This document shows, piece after piece, positions 34,452-44,073 of a stretch of DNA of 64,000 nucleotides (its first letter is position 1; every line of letters begins with the position of its first letter). The position numbers and the translations under genes are program-made. The notes below the pieces were generated by a model, which saw only the letters and a list, made by a program, of their open reading frames with translations, was not told the origin of the DNA and ran no database searches. The stretch spans positions 1 through 64,000 of the forward strand of contig JAUNKR010000003.1 of the NCBI GenBank assembly GCA_030532705.1, given 5' to 3'. The stretch comes from Peptostreptococcaceae bacterium. Its GTDB lineage: Bacteria > Bacillota > Clostridia > Peptostreptococcales > Filifactoraceae.

Positions 34452-35681
34452 ATGAATTTTGACAATCTTATAAAAAACGACCCTGAGATTTATGCAACGT
34501 TGGAAAAAGAACTGAACCGTCAGCAGAGAAATATCGAGCTTATCGCATCGGAGAATATCGTTTCTGAAGCTGTAATGGAGGCGATGGGCAGCTATTTCAC
34601 TAATAAATATGCAGAAGGCTATCCTGCAAAGAGATATTATGGTGGCTGTGAGCATGTGGATGAGATGGAGAATATCGCGATCGACCGTTTGAAGAAGATC
34701 TTCGGTGCAGATCATGCGAATGTTCAGCCTCATTCCGGTTCTCAGGCGAATATGGGTGTTTATTTTGCAATGCTGGAGCATGGTGATAAGGTATTGGGAA
34801 TGGACCTTTCTCAAGGCGGTCACTTGACTCATGGTTCACCGGTAAATATTTCCGGAAAGTATTTTAACTTCATCGCTTATGGTGTGGAGAAGGATACGGA
34901 GCAGATCAACTATGACAAAGTGCGTGAGATCGCACTTGCTGAAAAGCCGAAGATGATCGTAGCGGGAGCATCCGCATATCCAAGAGAGATCGACTTCAAG
35001 AAACTTGCAGCGATCGCGAAGGAAGTTGGCGCATATTTTATGGTGGATATGGCGCATATCGCAGGACTTGTTGCAGCGGGACTTCACAACAATCCATGTG
35101 AGGTGGCGGATTTTGTAACGACTACTACGCACAAGACTTTGAGAGGACCAAGAGGTGGAGCGATCCTATGTAAAGCGGAGTATGCTGCACAGATCGACAA
35201 GGCGATCTTCCCGGGTATCCAAGGAGGACCTTTGGCTCATATCATTGCAGCGAAGGCTGTGAGCTTCAAGGAAGCGTTGTCGCCTGAGTTCAAGAAGTAT
35301 CAGGAGCAAGTGGTAAAGAACTGTAAGAGACTTTCTGAGGAATTGATGAAGCGTGGATTTAATCTGGTGTCTGGTGGAACGGACAACCACTTGATCCTTG
35401 TAAATCTGATCAGCAAGGGAATGACCGGAAAAGAGGCAGAAACTCTTCTTGACGAGGCATTCATCACTGTAAACAAAAACTCGATCCCATTCGACCCTCA
35501 AAACTTCTTCAAGACAAGCGGTATCCGTATCGGAACGGCAGCTGTTACTACAAGAGGTATGGTAGAAGAGGATATGGTGAAGATTGCAGAGGCGATCGAC
35601 CTTGTGCTTTCACACAAAGACATTGAAGCGGGTAAGAAGATCGCAACAGAACTTACCAATAAATATCCGATCTATAAATAG
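34452..35681 (+). CDS. glyA: serine hydroxymethyltransferase
   Basis: 409 residues, typical bacterial length. [58 protein letters not shown] and the PLP lysine in [15 protein letters not shown] are all present. It interconverts serine and glycine with tetrahydrofolate, supplying one-carbon units, which the formyltransferase and purC pathways also use. Monocistronic, with its own promoter and terminator. Confidence 0.97.
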   Translation: MNFDNLIKNDPEIYATLEKELNRQQRNIELIASENIVSEAVMEAMGSYFTNKYAEGYPAKRYYGGCEHVDEMENIAIDRLKKIFGADHANVQPHSGSQANMGVYFAMLEHGDKVLGMDLSQGGHLTHGSPVNISGKYFNFIAYGVEKDTEQINYDKVREIALAEKPKMIVAGASAYPREIDFKKLAAIAKEVGAYFMVDMAHIAGLVAAGLHNNPCEVADFVTTTTHKTLRGPRGGAILCKAEYAAQIDKAIFPGIQGGPLAHIIAAKAVSFKEALSPEFKKYQEQVVKNCKRLSEELMKRGFNLVSGGTDNHLILVNLISKGMTGKEAETLLDEAFITVNKNSIPFDPQNFFKTSGIRIGTAAVTTRGMVEEDMVKIAEAIDLVLSHKDIEAGKKIATELTNKYPIYK

Positions 35682-35693
35682 AGTGGAGTGAAT

Positions 35694-35737
35694 AAAGACT
35701 TTCGTTGTCGGGCAACTGACAGCGGAGGTCTTTTTTT
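35694..35737 (+). terminator. glyA terminator
   Basis: AAAGACTTTCGTTGTC pairs, with G-T pairs, with GACAGCGGAGGTC followed by seven T. Confidence 0.82.
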
Positions 35738-36038
35738 ATGGAGTGGAGAGTGAAGTTGGCTTGGGTCGTGCCGATGGAGTGGTATGCTAAACATTATCTA
35801 AGAGAATATAACAAGGGAGAGTATCATTCGTACATATTTTAATAATATGAACATTTATTTCATCCTAAATAATATAAGTGCATATAATAACGTAAATCAC
35901 GTATAAAAATGTATAATAATATTATAGTGAGCTAAAAAATTTCATCAAATTACGCAAATTTCGTTATATGATGTTGAAATGTGGAGTCGGATTGTGCTAT
36001 TATAATATTATGATTGAGATATAAGCAGGAGGTGAATC
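35738..36038. other. AT-rich intergenic region with ATPase promoter
   Basis: No supported gene. A 34-codon frame from 35738 lacks a ribosome site. The DNA is markedly AT-rich with many TATAATAAT-like runs. A plausible promoter for the next operon is TTGAAA (35974-35979), 18 bases, TATTAT (35998-36003). GCAGGAGGTG precedes the ATG at 36039. Confidence 0.45.
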
Positions 36039-37190
36039 ATGAGATTATTAAAATTATCTGTAGAAGGGCTGATGCTTTTCAAAGAGAAGGTGGAGATTGA
36101 TTTTTTTACAGAACAAAATGTTATGTCTGATAATACAGAGATGCTTTTTAACCCATTCGGCAAAATTTATACGAACAATGTGATATCTATTGTGGGTATA
36201 AATGCCTCGGGAAAGACATCTTTATTAAAATTGATCACTTTTTCTCTAAACCTATTGAATGGTGAATCGATCAATAATATTGTGACGAGAGACATATTGA
36301 CGGAATCAAAAAATGTACATTTTGAGATAGTTTTTTATGATGATAATCAAGGCGTTTGCAAACTTAGTACACAAATCTTGCCTGCAAAAGAGAATGATTT
36401 GGAGGAGCGATATGTGATCGGTGAAGAGACTTTGTATAGAAAGAAAGCCACGCAAATAAGAGCCAAAAAAGATATGTTTCTTTTCGATGAATCGGACTAT
36501 AAGGTGGTGGTACGTGATAAATCAGCGGAATTTCTTAAAGATGACGTGAGCATTGCTATTTCTATAAACAAGAACAATGGGTTTAAAATACGTAATCTTA
36601 TTCAACTAACAAATCTTAACTTTTTACGAATAACAGGTAATTTCCCAAGAGAACTGATACAATTTTTAGACTCGAGTATCAATAAGATCAGCTTTGATCC
36701 AAATACTAGGGAAATCAAGCTGGAGTTTTGTGATAGAGAAGAAATTTCTGTGAGCAATCCTTTGCAAATAGAAAGGTACTTATCCTCTGGGACAATAAAA
36801 GGAATAAATACTTTTTTAAATGCGATGTGGGTATTTGAAAAAGGTGGTTATTTAATAGTAGACGAATTAGAAAATCACTTTAATCGAGAAATTGTAGCGA
36901 CATTGGTAAGGTTCTTTATGAGTGAAACTGTTAATAAAAAAGGCGCAACTTTGATTTTTTCAACTCATTACTCGGAACTGTTAGATGAGTTTGACCGAAA
37001 TGATAATATTTATATTGTAAGAAATAGAGGGGGGATTACAGCTCAAAAATTGTATAAAGTTTTAAAGAGAAATGATATAAAAAAAAGTGAGGCATTTAAA
37101 AGTGATTATCTGGATGGGACAGTTCCTTCTTACAAATCTTATCTTAACCTGAAAAAAGCCATTATGGATCGGGTAGAAAGGAAGGGATAG
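36039..37190 (+). CDS. AAA15/AAA21-type ATPase, probable phage-defence component
   Basis: 383 residues, with an SMC/ABC-like ATPase core split by a middle insert. Walker A is GINASGKTSLL (about 53-63). The ABC-like signature region is YLSSGTIKGINTFLNAMW, Walker B LIVDELENHFN, and the switch His in TLIFSTHYSELLDEF. RloA, AbiLi and AriA (PARIS) ATPases have this form. It forms a tight pair with a TOPRIM-like gene 9 bases or so downstream. The AT-rich surroundings and lack of housekeeping neighbours suit a horizontally gained defence island. Confidence 0.8.
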   Translation: MRLLKLSVEGLMLFKEKVEIDFFTEQNVMSDNTEMLFNPFGKIYTNNVISIVGINASGKTSLLKLITFSLNLLNGESINNIVTRDILTESKNVHFEIVFYDDNQGVCKLSTQILPAKENDLEERYVIGEETLYRKKATQIRAKKDMFLFDESDYKVVVRDKSAEFLKDDVSIAISINKNNGFKIRNLIQLTNLNFLRITGNFPRELIQFLDSSINKISFDPNTREIKLEFCDREEISVSNPLQIERYLSSGTIKGINTFLNAMWVFEKGGYLIVDELENHFNREIVATLVRFFMSETVNKKGATLIFSTHYSELLDEFDRNDNIYIVRNRGGITAQKLYKVLKRNDIKKSEAFKSDYLDGTVPSYKSYLNLKKAIMDRVERKG

Positions 37191-37202
37191 GAGGAAGTTT
37201 TG

Positions 37203-37724
37203 GTGAATTCTAAAATAGTTGCCTGTATTGTAGAAGGAACAGCGGAACGAGTAATAATAGAAAAATTGTTGGAGGCAGATAAATTAATATTTTCAAGAAA
37301 AGAACTATTGGATCAAGAGTTACTACGATGTAGAGATGCAAGAACTTTTGAGGAAAGGTATTTAGGAAAAAGTTTTGAATCAAGAATCAGTGTTTACAGA
37401 ATATTGGATTCCAAAAAAGAAGAGTTTAAGTTACGGAAAATATATCAACACAAAGTAGATGTGATCAATGTCATTACTGCTCCGGAGATTGAAATTCTTG
37501 TAATAATCAAAGAGGGGAAATATCATGATTATTGCAAATATAAAAGTAAACTCAAGCCAAGCAAATATTGTAGTCAAAAGTTAGGTATTTCTAATGTAAA
37601 GTCAAAGGATTTTGTGGAGAAATATTTTTCTGATGTAACAGAGCTGGAAGCAGCAATAAAAGAATACAAAAGTAAGCATAAATTTTCGAAAGGGGAATTT
37701 TGCTTGGCAAATATTCTTAGATAG
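37203..37724 (+). CDS. small TOPRIM/RloB-like partner of the ATPase
   Basis: 173 residues from GTG at 37203 (AGGAGG eight bases upstream). A TTG three bases earlier is an alternative. The N-terminus KIVACIVEGTAERVIIEKLL resembles the TOPRIM/RloB opening with its conserved Glu. VINVITAPEIEILVIIKEGK and KLKPSKYCSQKLG follow. It is shorter than AriB or typical RloB. Coupled to the upstream AAA15 ATPase, it may be the effector nuclease of a two-gene abortive-infection system (inferred). The family assignment is tentative. Confidence 0.6.
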   Translation: MNSKIVACIVEGTAERVIIEKLLEADKLIFSRKELLDQELLRCRDARTFEERYLGKSFESRISVYRILDSKKEEFKLRKIYQHKVDVINVITAPEIEILVIIKEGKYHDYCKYKSKLKPSKYCSQKLGISNVKSKDFVEKYFSDVTELEAAIKEYKSKHKFSKGEFCLANILR

Positions 37725-37766
37725 CAATAAGTACAGAACTTAAATCAGTACAGTGTTAATTAAAAC

Positions 37767-37955
37767 GGATTTGTATTTTATAATGACAAGGGCTTGGAAT
37801 ATACAAGGATGATTCTTTATATTCTGGAGTAGAATCTTTCACCTAAGAAAGAGGAGATCTTCAATTTGTTTAGGAGTTATTCGGGAGAATTAAGCCTGAG
37901 CAATTCGGATGACGAAATGGCAAGAGAGTTCAATATTTGTATGATACCACTTTGA
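37767..37955 (+). pseudogene. probable gene remnant of unknown family
   Basis: One frame reads through about 62 codons with a single internal stop (TAG after LYILE) and coding-like sequence (SPKKEEIFNLF, SNSDDEMAREFN). A further piece, TTKNWNVASVDRDGERAVDN, lies in another register before 38060. It has neither a start nor a ribosome site. The 590-bp gap 37725-38316 otherwise holds only the terminator at 38038 and no intact gene. Confidence 0.28.
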
Positions 37956-38037
37956 TTGATAAAAATCTTGTTGATTTCTTTATTGTTAACAACAAAAAAT
38001 TGGAATGTAGCATCAGTTGATCGAGATGGCGAAAGAG

Positions 38038-38066
38038 CAGTCGACAATATGTTGACTGTTTTTTCT
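38038..38066 (+). terminator. intrinsic terminator
   Basis: CAGTCGAC-AATAT-GTTGACTG (one G-T pair), then TTTTTTC. Likely ends the defence-like operon or the remnant after it. Confidence 0.65.
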
Positions 38067-38316
38067 TGAGATAGTTGCCTAGATGATCTTTACTATGTGA
38101 AAGAAAATTGTCAGATCATTCAAGTAATATTTCCTGCACATTATTCTCTATTTTTGTAAATTATTGGCGAAGAATAAAGCCTAGATTAAAATCTGGAGAC
38201 TATTTTCATCTTTTTAAGGGTATATGATATAAAAGCTAACGAAATAAAACTAAAAGGGAATGTAATGGTACATTTTTTGTAGGGTGGTTTTTGATAGAGG
38301 GGATGAGGAGTTTTGT

Positions 38317-39873
38317 ATGAGCAAGAATTTGGATAAAGGGAAAGAAAAGGTCTCTCAGATCATATTCGGTCGAACGATGATCATTTTGATCTTGTTTGGG
38401 GTACAGGCACTGATCCTGATGGCGATGTTTTCTTGGATGAGTGAGTATATCAATTATATCTTCGGCGGATTTACCTTGCTTAGTACCTTGGTGATCGTGT
38501 ATATCATCAATTCGCCGAGTAATCCGAATTTCAAATTGGCGTGGATCATTCCGATCATGGTCATCCCGGTGTTCGGGACATTGTTTTATATCTATGTGCA
38601 AACGGGGATCGGAGCGAGACTGATGGCGAAGAATCTGCGCAAGATCTTTGCGGAAACACGTCCGATGCTTACGCAGGATGAGGAGGCTTTGCGTGAGGTC
38701 GAAGCGCAAAATCCGAATGTGGCAAGGCTGACAAGATATATGAACAATATGAGCGGATATCCGATCTACAAGAATTCAAAGGCGAAGTATTTTCCGATCG
38801 GGGAAGAGGTGTTTGAGGAGATGATCAAGCAGCTCAAGATGGCGCAGCATTTTATTTTTGTGGAGTATTTTATCATCGAGGACGGGGTGATGCTGAGCAC
38901 TTTTCAGAAAGTCTTGGAGGATAAGGTGCGTGAAGGGGTCGAGGTTCGCTTTATGTACGATGGGATGGTGTCGCTTGCTCAGATGCCGAATTCTTATGTG
39001 GATGAGCTGAACAAATTGGGGATCCATGCGAAGCAGTTTTCGCCGATCAAACCGATCCTTTCAACGAGCTATAACAACCGTGACCATCGTAAGATCCTTG
39101 TGATCGATGGAAAGGTCGCTTTCACCGGCGGGATCAATATAGCGGATGAATACATCAACCAAAAGAAGCGTTTTGGGCATTGGAAGGATAATGGGATCAT
39201 GATCCAGGGGGATGCGGTCAAATCGTTTACGCTGATGTTTTTGCAACTATGGAATGTGGATGAAAATATCCCGGAGGATTATGAGCGCTATCTTCGTATG
39301 CCACACGGAAATGATGATTGCGACGGCTATGTGATGCCTTATGGCGACAGTCCGATGGATAAGGAGCAGATCGGGGAAAATATCTATCTGGATATCATCG
39401 CCAGTGCGCAGAAGTATGTGCATATCATGACACCTTATCTGATCTTGGATGACAGTATGGTGAGTGCGCTTTCTTTTGCGGCAAAAAGTGGCGTGGATGT
39501 TGTGATCATGATGCCGCATATTCCGGACAAGTGGTATGCGTATGCTTTGGCTCGGACTTATTATGAGGAGCTGATCCGTGCAGGCGTAAAGATCTATGAA
39601 TATACTCCGGGCTTTGTGCATTCGAAGGTATTTGTATCGGATGGGATCAAGGCGACGGTCGGTACAGTGAATCTGGATTATCGAAGTTTGTATCTGCATT
39701 TTGAATGTGGGGTGTATCTGTTTGGCGGTGAGGTGATCCGTGAGGTCGATCATGATTTCAACGAAACGCTCAAACGTTGTCATCTGATCACGCTGGAGGA
39801 AGCAGGAAAGCTGAGCATCGGGCAGAAATTTGTGGGACGATTCGTGCTTCGGTTGTTCGCGCCATTGTTGTAG
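38317..39873 (+). CDS. cls: cardiolipin synthase (phospholipase D family)
   Basis: 518 residues. Two N-terminal membrane helices are followed by two HKD motifs: HRKILVIDGKVAFTGGINIA (about 255-275) and HSKVFVSDGIKATVGTVNLD (about 440-460). It condenses two phosphatidylglycerols to cardiolipin at the membrane. The ATG at 38317 has ATGAGGAG six bases upstream. The last 60 bases of the gene recur, diverged, 100 bases downstream. Confidence 0.93.
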   Translation: MSKNLDKGKEKVSQIIFGRTMIILILFGVQALILMAMFSWMSEYINYIFGGFTLLSTLVIVYIINSPSNPNFKLAWIIPIMVIPVFGTLFYIYVQTGIGARLMAKNLRKIFAETRPMLTQDEEALREVEAQNPNVARLTRYMNNMSGYPIYKNSKAKYFPIGEEVFEEMIKQLKMAQHFIFVEYFIIEDGVMLSTFQKVLEDKVREGVEVRFMYDGMVSLAQMPNSYVDELNKLGIHAKQFSPIKPILSTSYNNRDHRKILVIDGKVAFTGGINIADEYINQKKRFGHWKDNGIMIQGDAVKSFTLMFLQLWNVDENIPEDYERYLRMPHGNDDCDGYVMPYGDSPMDKEQIGENIYLDIIASAQKYVHIMTPYLILDDSMVSALSFAAKSGVDVVIMMPHIPDKWYAYALARTYYEELIRAGVKIYEYTPGFVHSKVFVSDGIKATVGTVNLDYRSLYLHFECGVYLFGGEVIREVDHDFNETLKRCHLITLEEAGKLSIGQKFVGRFVLRLFAPLL

Positions 39874-39972
39874 GATTGACGAAAAACTTTGGGGTGGCGA
39901 TTCAGAGGAGTGGAGCATTGGGCAGAAATTTGTGGGACGATTCGTGCTTTGGTTGCTCCGTCATTGTTGTAG
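39814..39972 (+). repeat. tandem duplication of the cls 3' end
   Basis: 39814-39873 (the last 19 codons and the stop of cls) recurs at 39914-39972, with GGGCAGAAATTTGTGGGACG identical in both. The 40 bases between them also look like a third, degraded copy (AAACTTTGGGGTGGCGATTC). No transposase or integrase is nearby. Confidence 0.85.
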
Positions 39973-40075
39973 CCTGGGTAAACGCTCTAGTGCTCTTAAA
40001 AAATGTATCGACGAGACAGATCGGGAAAAATTTTGTTATGGATCGATGATTGTTATGTAGATAAAGGATAAGCAT

Positions 40076-41752
40076 ATGACTAAAAATAAGAAAACACTAT
40101 GTTTTATCATTGCAATACTTTTTTCCATTATGACGATAGTTGCCTGCGATTCGAGCATAAAATTTGAAAAGTCGCAGGATGATCTTGGCTCCACATATAC
40201 AAACCCGAATATTAACATACGGATCGTAAACAATGTAGAAAATCATGAAGAGATCTTCAAAAGCATCGAACAGGATCTGAATATCATCAATAAATTTGAG
40301 CCGATCAAAAATCTGGAGATCGGTGTGGAGCGCAATCCTGCACGAGCAAGCAAAGACGATCAAGTTTTGATCCGTCCGGAGCTTGTTTCAACGGAGGATC
40401 TTCGTAAAGAGATCATCGCCAAATCCTACGATCTGTACGACCAATGGAAGGTAGAAGGGATCTATGGCGATCTGTTTTATGATGCAGAACAAGGAAAAGC
40501 TGAATCAACGAGTGAAAATACTACTGCAGATTTTCGATCCTACTTTCAAAAAAATGAATTATCGCTGTTCAGCCTACGCTTTGACGAAGAATATTCCAGT
40601 CCCGAAGAAGTAGAAAACCTAAAACTCGCATCGACCGATCTGGTGAAATATCTTTTGAAACAAGGTAAAAAAGAACAGTTATTAAAAGAAGAAATCACGA
40701 TCGACGACATCAAAGCATGGGCAAACGAAAATAAGATCCGCACCGAATATCTGGAGACCATCTATCCTCATATCGAAAACATCAGGGTAGGGGAATCGTG
40801 GATGTTCTTTCGGCCGGAAATAAAAACAAAACGAGAGACCAACGGATTTTCCATTCATTTGATCGATCGAAACGAAAGATACGATACGGCGAAAGAGCTG
40901 GAAACGATCATCAAAACCTTTGATGAAGACATCGCAGCCAACCTGCAGGTCATCCGAGAGCAAGCCCCAAACTTTTATAAAGAGTTTGAAAAACCGCTGA
41001 CCGAAGTACCGAGGATCACTTATAAGCTGGAAAGGCGAGGAGGTATTAGTTTTGTCCCGAGCGGGAGCTATACTGCACATCTCATCCGTATCGAAGCTCA
41101 GATGTCTGAATACAATCATATCCTGCTACAAGAATCTTTCCGCTCCCATGGAATATTCGTCAATAAACCGATGTGGTTACTGGATGGATTCGATGTGTGT
41201 TTAGCGAAATTGTATTCTGATTCCTTCCCTTATAAAGAGCTTCTGGTAAGTTATATTGAGCAAAGTAAATCAGAACCGACAAGAAAGCTAAGTTCACGTG
41301 AACAGCAGTATGTAGACGCTATAGATACATTGATCCAAGAAAATTTTTCTACGGCGGAAGAGCAGCTTGATAATTTAGAAAATCGGAGAACATTTCTTCA
41401 TATTATATACGGAGACGGGTTGCGATTTGGAGATATGTATGAGATTTCGGGTTTTGGAAAAGATACGAAAGTTGCCGCGTTTACAGTGAATCCGCTCAAA
41501 AAATATGATGGGATCGAAGAACCGAATAACTTAAATGTCTTTGCCAATTATAGCTTTGCCGCCTATCTGATGGAAGAGTATGGCTTAGAGAAGATGCTCT
41601 ACCTCGGAGTGCAGGATTTTGAGAAGATCACCTTTGAAGAATACTTCGGCAAGAGCTACGAACAGCTGGATGCGGATTGGAAACAATATCTGATGGACAA
41701 TATCAAAAGTGGCGAACTGCTTGTCTATGGCGAAAAAGGAGATCCGAAATAA
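40076..41752 (+). CDS. lipoprotein with degenerate peptidase MA-like domain, paralog 1
   Basis: 558 residues. Lipobox TIVAC puts the lipid on Cys24. No known domain is certain. The C-terminal third resembles the peptidase MA-like (gluzincin) fold: NKPMWLLDGFDVCLAKLYSD stands where active enzymes have P-W-L-x-E-G, and EYGLEKMLYLGVQDFEKITF, QLDADWKQYL where the family ends. The expected HExxH reads YNHILLQESF, so zinc catalysis is probably lost. Surface-exposed on the outer membrane face; role unknown. Paralog at 42088. Confidence 0.7.
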   Translation: MTKNKKTLCFIIAILFSIMTIVACDSSIKFEKSQDDLGSTYTNPNINIRIVNNVENHEEIFKSIEQDLNIINKFEPIKNLEIGVERNPARASKDDQVLIRPELVSTEDLRKEIIAKSYDLYDQWKVEGIYGDLFYDAEQGKAESTSENTTADFRSYFQKNELSLFSLRFDEEYSSPEEVENLKLASTDLVKYLLKQGKKEQLLKEEITIDDIKAWANENKIRTEYLETIYPHIENIRVGESWMFFRPEIKTKRETNGFSIHLIDRNERYDTAKELETIIKTFDEDIAANLQVIREQAPNFYKEFEKPLTEVPRITYKLERRGGISFVPSGSYTAHLIRIEAQMSEYNHILLQESFRSHGIFVNKPMWLLDGFDVCLAKLYSDSFPYKELLVSYIEQSKSEPTRKLSSREQQYVDAIDTLIQENFSTAEEQLDNLENRRTFLHIIYGDGLRFGDMYEISGFGKDTKVAAFTVNPLKKYDGIEEPNNLNVFANYSFAAYLMEEYGLEKMLYLGVQDFEKITFEEYFGKSYEQLDADWKQYLMDNIKSGELLVYGEKGDPK

Positions 41753-42008
41753 ACACTTTGGAGCCAAAACTTGAGGGATATGAGCGTAAGATAACTTCTG
41801 AAGAAAAACAAAACGGATCGTGAGAACAAAATACAGGTTGAAAAAGATCGTATCTATCCCTAACTCATTTACAATCTTTATTTTGATCGCTTTGTAAAAA
41901 TTATGTAAAAGGTATCGACAACGAACATTTTTTATTTTATTTTACTAATAAATCGACTAAATTATTAAAAACTTATTTTAATATGCTGAGTTTTAATAAT
42001 GAGATGAC

Positions 42009-42037
42009 TTGAATATCAGTTGTAAAGATGATATATT
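42009..42037 (+). promoter_or_regulatory. promoter of the second lipoprotein gene
   Basis: TTGAAT (42009-42014), 17 bases, TATATT (42032-42037). The rest of the 335-bp gap 41753-42087 shows only AT-rich DNA. Confidence 0.5.
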
Positions 42038-42087
42038 TCACATAGGTAAAATGAATCTACATAGTTTTAGAATCATGGAGATCAGAA

Positions 42088-43944
42088 ATGAAAATACATT
42101 ATTACATTAGCAAGGTAAGTAAAATCATAGTATCGCTTCTGTTGTTTTGTGTTCTTTTATCCTCTTGTAACTCCAAACTGCAATTTGAAAAAGCACAGGA
42201 TGAATTTAACACGACCTACAAAAATCAGGACATTGAAGTTCTGATCGCAAACAATGTGGAAAATAACGAAGAGATCTTCAAAAGTATTGAACATGATCTT
42301 AACATCATCAACGACTTTGCGCCAATTAAGAAAATGACCATTCGAGTGGATAATAGGCTTGTAAATGCAGATGATAAAAACGGTGTGCAGTGTAATGATG
42401 AGTTTGTCAAAACCCCTCAATTCAAACAACTCTTGATCGCCAATGCCTACGACTTATATGATAATTGGAAAGCGGTCGGAATTTACGGTAATTTATTTGC
42501 AGATGAAATGAATGTAAATACAAGCAACAAAACAACTGAGCAAAAAACAGATCAGGCTTCAAATAGCTCAAAAGAAGAACAAGAAAGCGAGAGTGAAGAA
42601 AAAAATCAAACTACAAAAGAGAACACAAAAAATATAGAGCCAAATTCCAACCAAAATATCGGTGGAAAAGTAGGACAAAATGCCGATACCAACAAAGTCG
42701 ATTTTCAGTCTTATTACAAAAATCACGACTTCTCCTTGTTCGGTGCACATTTTTTCCATGACTTTTCGAGCGAAGAAGAAATTCAAAATCTGACCCATGC
42801 ATCGACAAGTCTTGTCAAATATCTGTTGGATAACGGACAAAAGAAAAAATTGTTGCAAGAAGAAATATCGATCGACAACATCAGGTCTTGGGCAGAGGCA
42901 AACAACATGGATATTACATATTTGGAAGAGCTTTATGCTCATATCAACGAGGTCAAAGTCAGCGATCCGTCAGCTTTTGAGAAGCTTTTTATCGATACAA
43001 GGCGTGATACGGGCGGTTTTTCGATGCATATTATAACCGATGATAAGGAATACGACACAGCAAGCGAACTGGAGCAGATCATCAAGCTGTACGATGAAAT
43101 GATCGTTGAAAATTTGGAAGTTATTCGGGAGCAAGCCCCCAATTTTTACAAAGAATATGAAAAAGAACTGACGGAAATTCCAAAAGTAATTTATACTTTT
43201 GATAATCAGGAAAAGTGGAACTATTATTTATCGAAGACCACAGAAATATTCTTAAAAAATGTGGAAGCACAAATGGTCGAGTATAACCATCTATTGTTGG
43301 AATACAACTTCGTTGAGAAAAATTCTTTTAGGAATAGAAGACCGCAATGGCTCATTGAAGGATTGGATGCATATATGGGGATCGTACATTCAAAAGCATT
43401 TCGACCAAAGCTAAAAAATATGATCTTTACACCGCAAAATATGGATCCCAATATAGACCCTAGAGAAATCGAATACTTGAACTTGGGACAAAAACTTTTC
43501 TTTCTAAATATTTCGGAGAAAGACCGCTTGAACTTAGAGGCATTTTTAGGGGAACAAGCGAATTTGGAAAAGATCCTACATATTGGTTTTGCTTCATCGC
43601 TTCCCTTCAAGGATTTTTTCGATGAAGTATACAAAGGGAACAATACGGTATTTTTGCATTATTCAATGGATGAAAAATATTTTGAAGGGATCCATGAGCC
43701 GAACCGACAGAATTTCCATGCAAACATTAGTTTCGTAACATATCTGATAAAAGAATACGGCTTAGAGAAAATGCTCTACCTCGGAGTGCAGGATTTTGAG
43801 AAGATCACCTTTGAAGAATACTTCGGCAAGAGCTACGAACAGCTGGATGCAGATTGGAAACAATATCTCATCGACAATATCAAAAGTGGAGAATTGCTCG
43901 TCTATGGTGAAGAAGGAAAAGTGATCTCGACAAAATCAAATTAA
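42088..43944 (+). CDS. lipoprotein with degenerate peptidase MA-like domain, paralog 2
   Basis: 618 residues. Lipobox LLSSC puts the lipid on Cys27. It is collinear with the protein at 40076 (shared EIFKSIEHDLNIIN near the start, VIREQAPNFYKEYEKELTE mid-protein). A low-complexity Asn/Lys/Glu/Ser insert lies around 140-205. RRPQWLIEGLDAYMGIVHSK resembles the W-L-x-E-G segment of MA-family peptidases, but HExxH is absent (EYNHLLLEYNF). The final 110 bases of shared sequence are almost identical to the paralog although the rest is strongly diverged. GGAGATCAGAA is a weak ribosome site. Confidence 0.7.
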   Translation: MKIHYYISKVSKIIVSLLLFCVLLSSCNSKLQFEKAQDEFNTTYKNQDIEVLIANNVENNEEIFKSIEHDLNIINDFAPIKKMTIRVDNRLVNADDKNGVQCNDEFVKTPQFKQLLIANAYDLYDNWKAVGIYGNLFADEMNVNTSNKTTEQKTDQASNSSKEEQESESEEKNQTTKENTKNIEPNSNQNIGGKVGQNADTNKVDFQSYYKNHDFSLFGAHFFHDFSSEEEIQNLTHASTSLVKYLLDNGQKKKLLQEEISIDNIRSWAEANNMDITYLEELYAHINEVKVSDPSAFEKLFIDTRRDTGGFSMHIITDDKEYDTASELEQIIKLYDEMIVENLEVIREQAPNFYKEYEKELTEIPKVIYTFDNQEKWNYYLSKTTEIFLKNVEAQMVEYNHLLLEYNFVEKNSFRNRRPQWLIEGLDAYMGIVHSKAFRPKLKNMIFTPQNMDPNIDPREIEYLNLGQKLFFLNISEKDRLNLEAFLGEQANLEKILHIGFASSLPFKDFFDEVYKGNNTVFLHYSMDEKYFEGIHEPNRQNFHANISFVTYLIKEYGLEKMLYLGVQDFEKITFEEYFGKSYEQLDADWKQYLIDNIKSGELLVYGEEGKVISTKSN

Positions 43945-43990
43945 AAATACAAATGACAAAAACATAATAAAATGGATATGATATAAAATT

Positions 43991-44073
43991 AAAAACCTCT
44001 TTCTAGGGCTATGGCTTCAAAAGTTGGATCGTAAATCGAACGATCGAAGCTGGCGCGATGGAAAGAGGTTTTT
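43991..44073. terminator. bidirectional terminator-like hairpin with long loop
   Basis: A perfect 13-bp stem AAAAACCTCTTTC / GAAAGAGGTTTTT encloses 57 bases with internal dyads (GATCG...CGATC). It sits between convergent genes, so it can end both. The unusual loop length is noted as a finding. Confidence 0.7.

Noticed and set aside
35738-35842. 34-codon frame after the glyA terminator
   Set aside because: No ribosome site and it begins in the terminator's T run; a Trp/Tyr-rich sequence without known relatives.
39777-40049. Frames of 76-90 codons overlapping the end of cls and its duplicate
   Set aside because: They arise from reading the duplicated cls end in other registers and have no start signals of their own.
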